Part shown: one piece after another, positions 37,816 through 38,518 of the stretch
How positions within the stretch are numbered: position 1 is the stretch's first letter
Layout of the letters: every line of letters begins with the position of its first letter
IMG/VR virus record: IMGVR_UViG_3300037089_000531
Location: 1 to 38,518 of that record
Source: a virus
Strand: one strand, 5' to 3'
Length of the DNA: 38,518 nt
The notes under the pieces: generated by a model
The model's input: only the letters and a program-made list of their open reading frames with translations
Database searches by the model: none
Told to the model about the DNA's origin: nothing
Made by a program: the position numbers and the translations under genes

Positions 37816-38518
37816 ATGACAGGCCGTGATCCACTACCAGTAAAATTGGGCTATCTTGGCGTCAGAGCGACTCAGCCGCCAAACGTAATTAAAGCAGCAA
37901 GAGCACCAACAGCCAATGATATCAAATATCCCATTGGGACTATCTGGATCAACACAGCGGCAGGAGCTGCATATTTCCTAACGGCATTGGTAGCCGCATC
38001 CGCTACTTGGTCACTTAGCGGTGCAGGAGCGACGGGCGCAGTCATCGGGCTGACCGGCGATGCTGGTGGACAACAGGTGCCAGATGGCGGCGGTAATTTC
38101 AATATTCTAGGCACAGCCAACCAGATCACCACGACAGGTACAGCTAATACCGTAACATTCAGTATACCCTCGGCCTTCACGGTCCCCGGTAGCCTAACAA
38201 CCACAACTACTCTAACTGTTCCGGGCGCTGTTTTGCTAGCCACCACAGGCGCTAGCGTTAACGCAATTGGAAACACTACTGGTGCGACATCACTAACTGA
38301 GCGAGTCGGTACAGGTAACTTCTCACTCGACGGCGTAGGCGCATCAACATTCGCGGTTGGAGCTTCGACCACTACTGGCACATTGACATTAGGTGGCACA
38401 GCGCAAACAGGCACTATCACTCTAGGTAGCTCGTCAGGCACTAATATCGTCGCAATAGCCGCTGGAGCTGGTGCCACAACGCTTAACCTGGCCAATAACC
38501 AGGTTGCAGGCGCTGTAA
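37816..38518 (+). CDS. Tail-fibre repeat protein, 5' part of a gene split by the window ends
   Basis: The ATG has GGGGA 6 nt upstream. The N-terminal 70 residues (VKLGYLGVRATQPPNVIKAA, then NDIKYPIGTIWINTAAGAAY) resemble the start of the fibre at 4686 and are probably the virion-attachment domain. A Gly/Thr-rich beta segment follows, and the 55-residue repeat starts at 38371. The frame is open to the last base and continues in phase at base 85, giving about 476 residues in total. It is the first gene of the fibre operon. The antisense frame at 37872-38495 is a shadow. Confidence 0.85.
   Translation, partial: MTGRDPLPVKLGYLGVRATQPPNVIKAARAPTANDIKYPIGTIWINTAAGAAYFLTALVAASATWSLSGAGATGAVIGLTGDAGGQQVPDGGGNFNILGTANQITTTGTANTVTFSIPSAFTVPGSLTTTTTLTVPGAVLLATTGASVNAIGNTTGATSLTERVGTGNFSLDGVGASTFAVGASTTTGTLTLGGTAQTGTITLGSSSGTNIVAIAAGAGATTLNLANNQVAGAV
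38435..38518. repeat. 84-bp terminal direct repeat, right copy
   Basis: Identical to bases 1-84. See the left copy; together they indicate circularity or terminal redundancy. Confidence 0.95.

Noticed and set aside
1-38518. tRNA genes, CRISPR arrays and insertion sequences
   Set aside because: I looked for cloverleaf-like segments with TTCGANTC, regularly spaced repeats with unique spacers, and transposase-like proteins flanked by inverted repeats, and saw none. A tRNAscan-SE run would settle the first.

Overview
The window is a complete, or nearly complete, double-stranded DNA tailed-phage genome of the short-tailed (podovirus-like) kind. The first 84 bases are repeated exactly as the last 84 bases (1-84 = 38435-38518). 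A reading frame that starts at 37816 continues in frame across this join to 812. The simplest reading is a circular or circularly permuted genome of about 38,434 bp cut inside a tail-fibre gene. The head and packaging genes are a TerS/TerL pair, a P22-like portal, a scaffold, an N4-gp56-like major capsid protein and P22/T7-style tail-tube components. I see no integrase, DNA or RNA polymerase, tRNA or CRISPR array, and no confidently recognisable endolysin. A Gram-negative bacterial host is likely (small lipoprotein, short-tail plan, DUF551 and RusA family genes), but the sequence does not name it.

Layout. (1) 37816 through the join to about 7570: a rightward receptor-binding and adhesin block. 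It holds glycine/threonine-rich repeat fibres, a coiled-coil protein, three tandem paralogues of about 178 aa and a right-handed beta-helix protein. (2) 7570-9569: small rightward genes for membrane proteins, a lipoprotein and lysine-rich proteins. A two-gene module here is duplicated and partly decayed. The block ends at a strong intrinsic terminator (9648-9679). (3) 11757-9681, leftward: three small genes, a PD-(D/E)XK exonuclease and a Bet-type annealing protein, forming a Red-like recombination operon. (4) 11757-12288: divergent control region with a helix-turn-helix regulator, an operator-like inverted repeat and a small leftward membrane protein. (5) 12288-19784, rightward: winged-helix proteins, a replication initiator with iteron-like repeats inside its gene, RusA, many small overlapping genes including three tandem DUF551 proteins, then TerS and TerL. 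(6) 19858-21942: portal. (7) 22021-25128: an accessory segment set between portal and scaffold. It has one small gene with its own extended -10 promoter, then eight leftward genes including a calcineurin-like phosphoesterase and a tandem excisionase-like DNA-binding protein. (8) 25129-36986, rightward: scaffold, capsid, decoration, tail-tube/nozzle and probable ejection proteins. (9) 37679-36983, leftward: small membrane and coiled-coil proteins.

How it works together. Leftward and rightward early units diverge around 11.8 kb. The exonuclease, Bet, RusA and initiator handle replication and recombination. TerS/TerL pack DNA through the portal into a capsid built on the scaffold. Tail-tube, ejection and fibre genes complete the virion. 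A recurring plus-strand motif (approximately TAAATAAAWAYTTGNC) lies ahead of five gene blocks and may be a shared promoter element.

The most unusual signal is a compact minus-strand cassette inside the 5' end of the replication initiator gene (13076-12946). It has a consensus -35, a -10, three consecutive hairpins and a U-tract terminator. It predicts a structured antisense RNA of about 97 nt that could control replication, in the same gene that carries the origin-like repeats.
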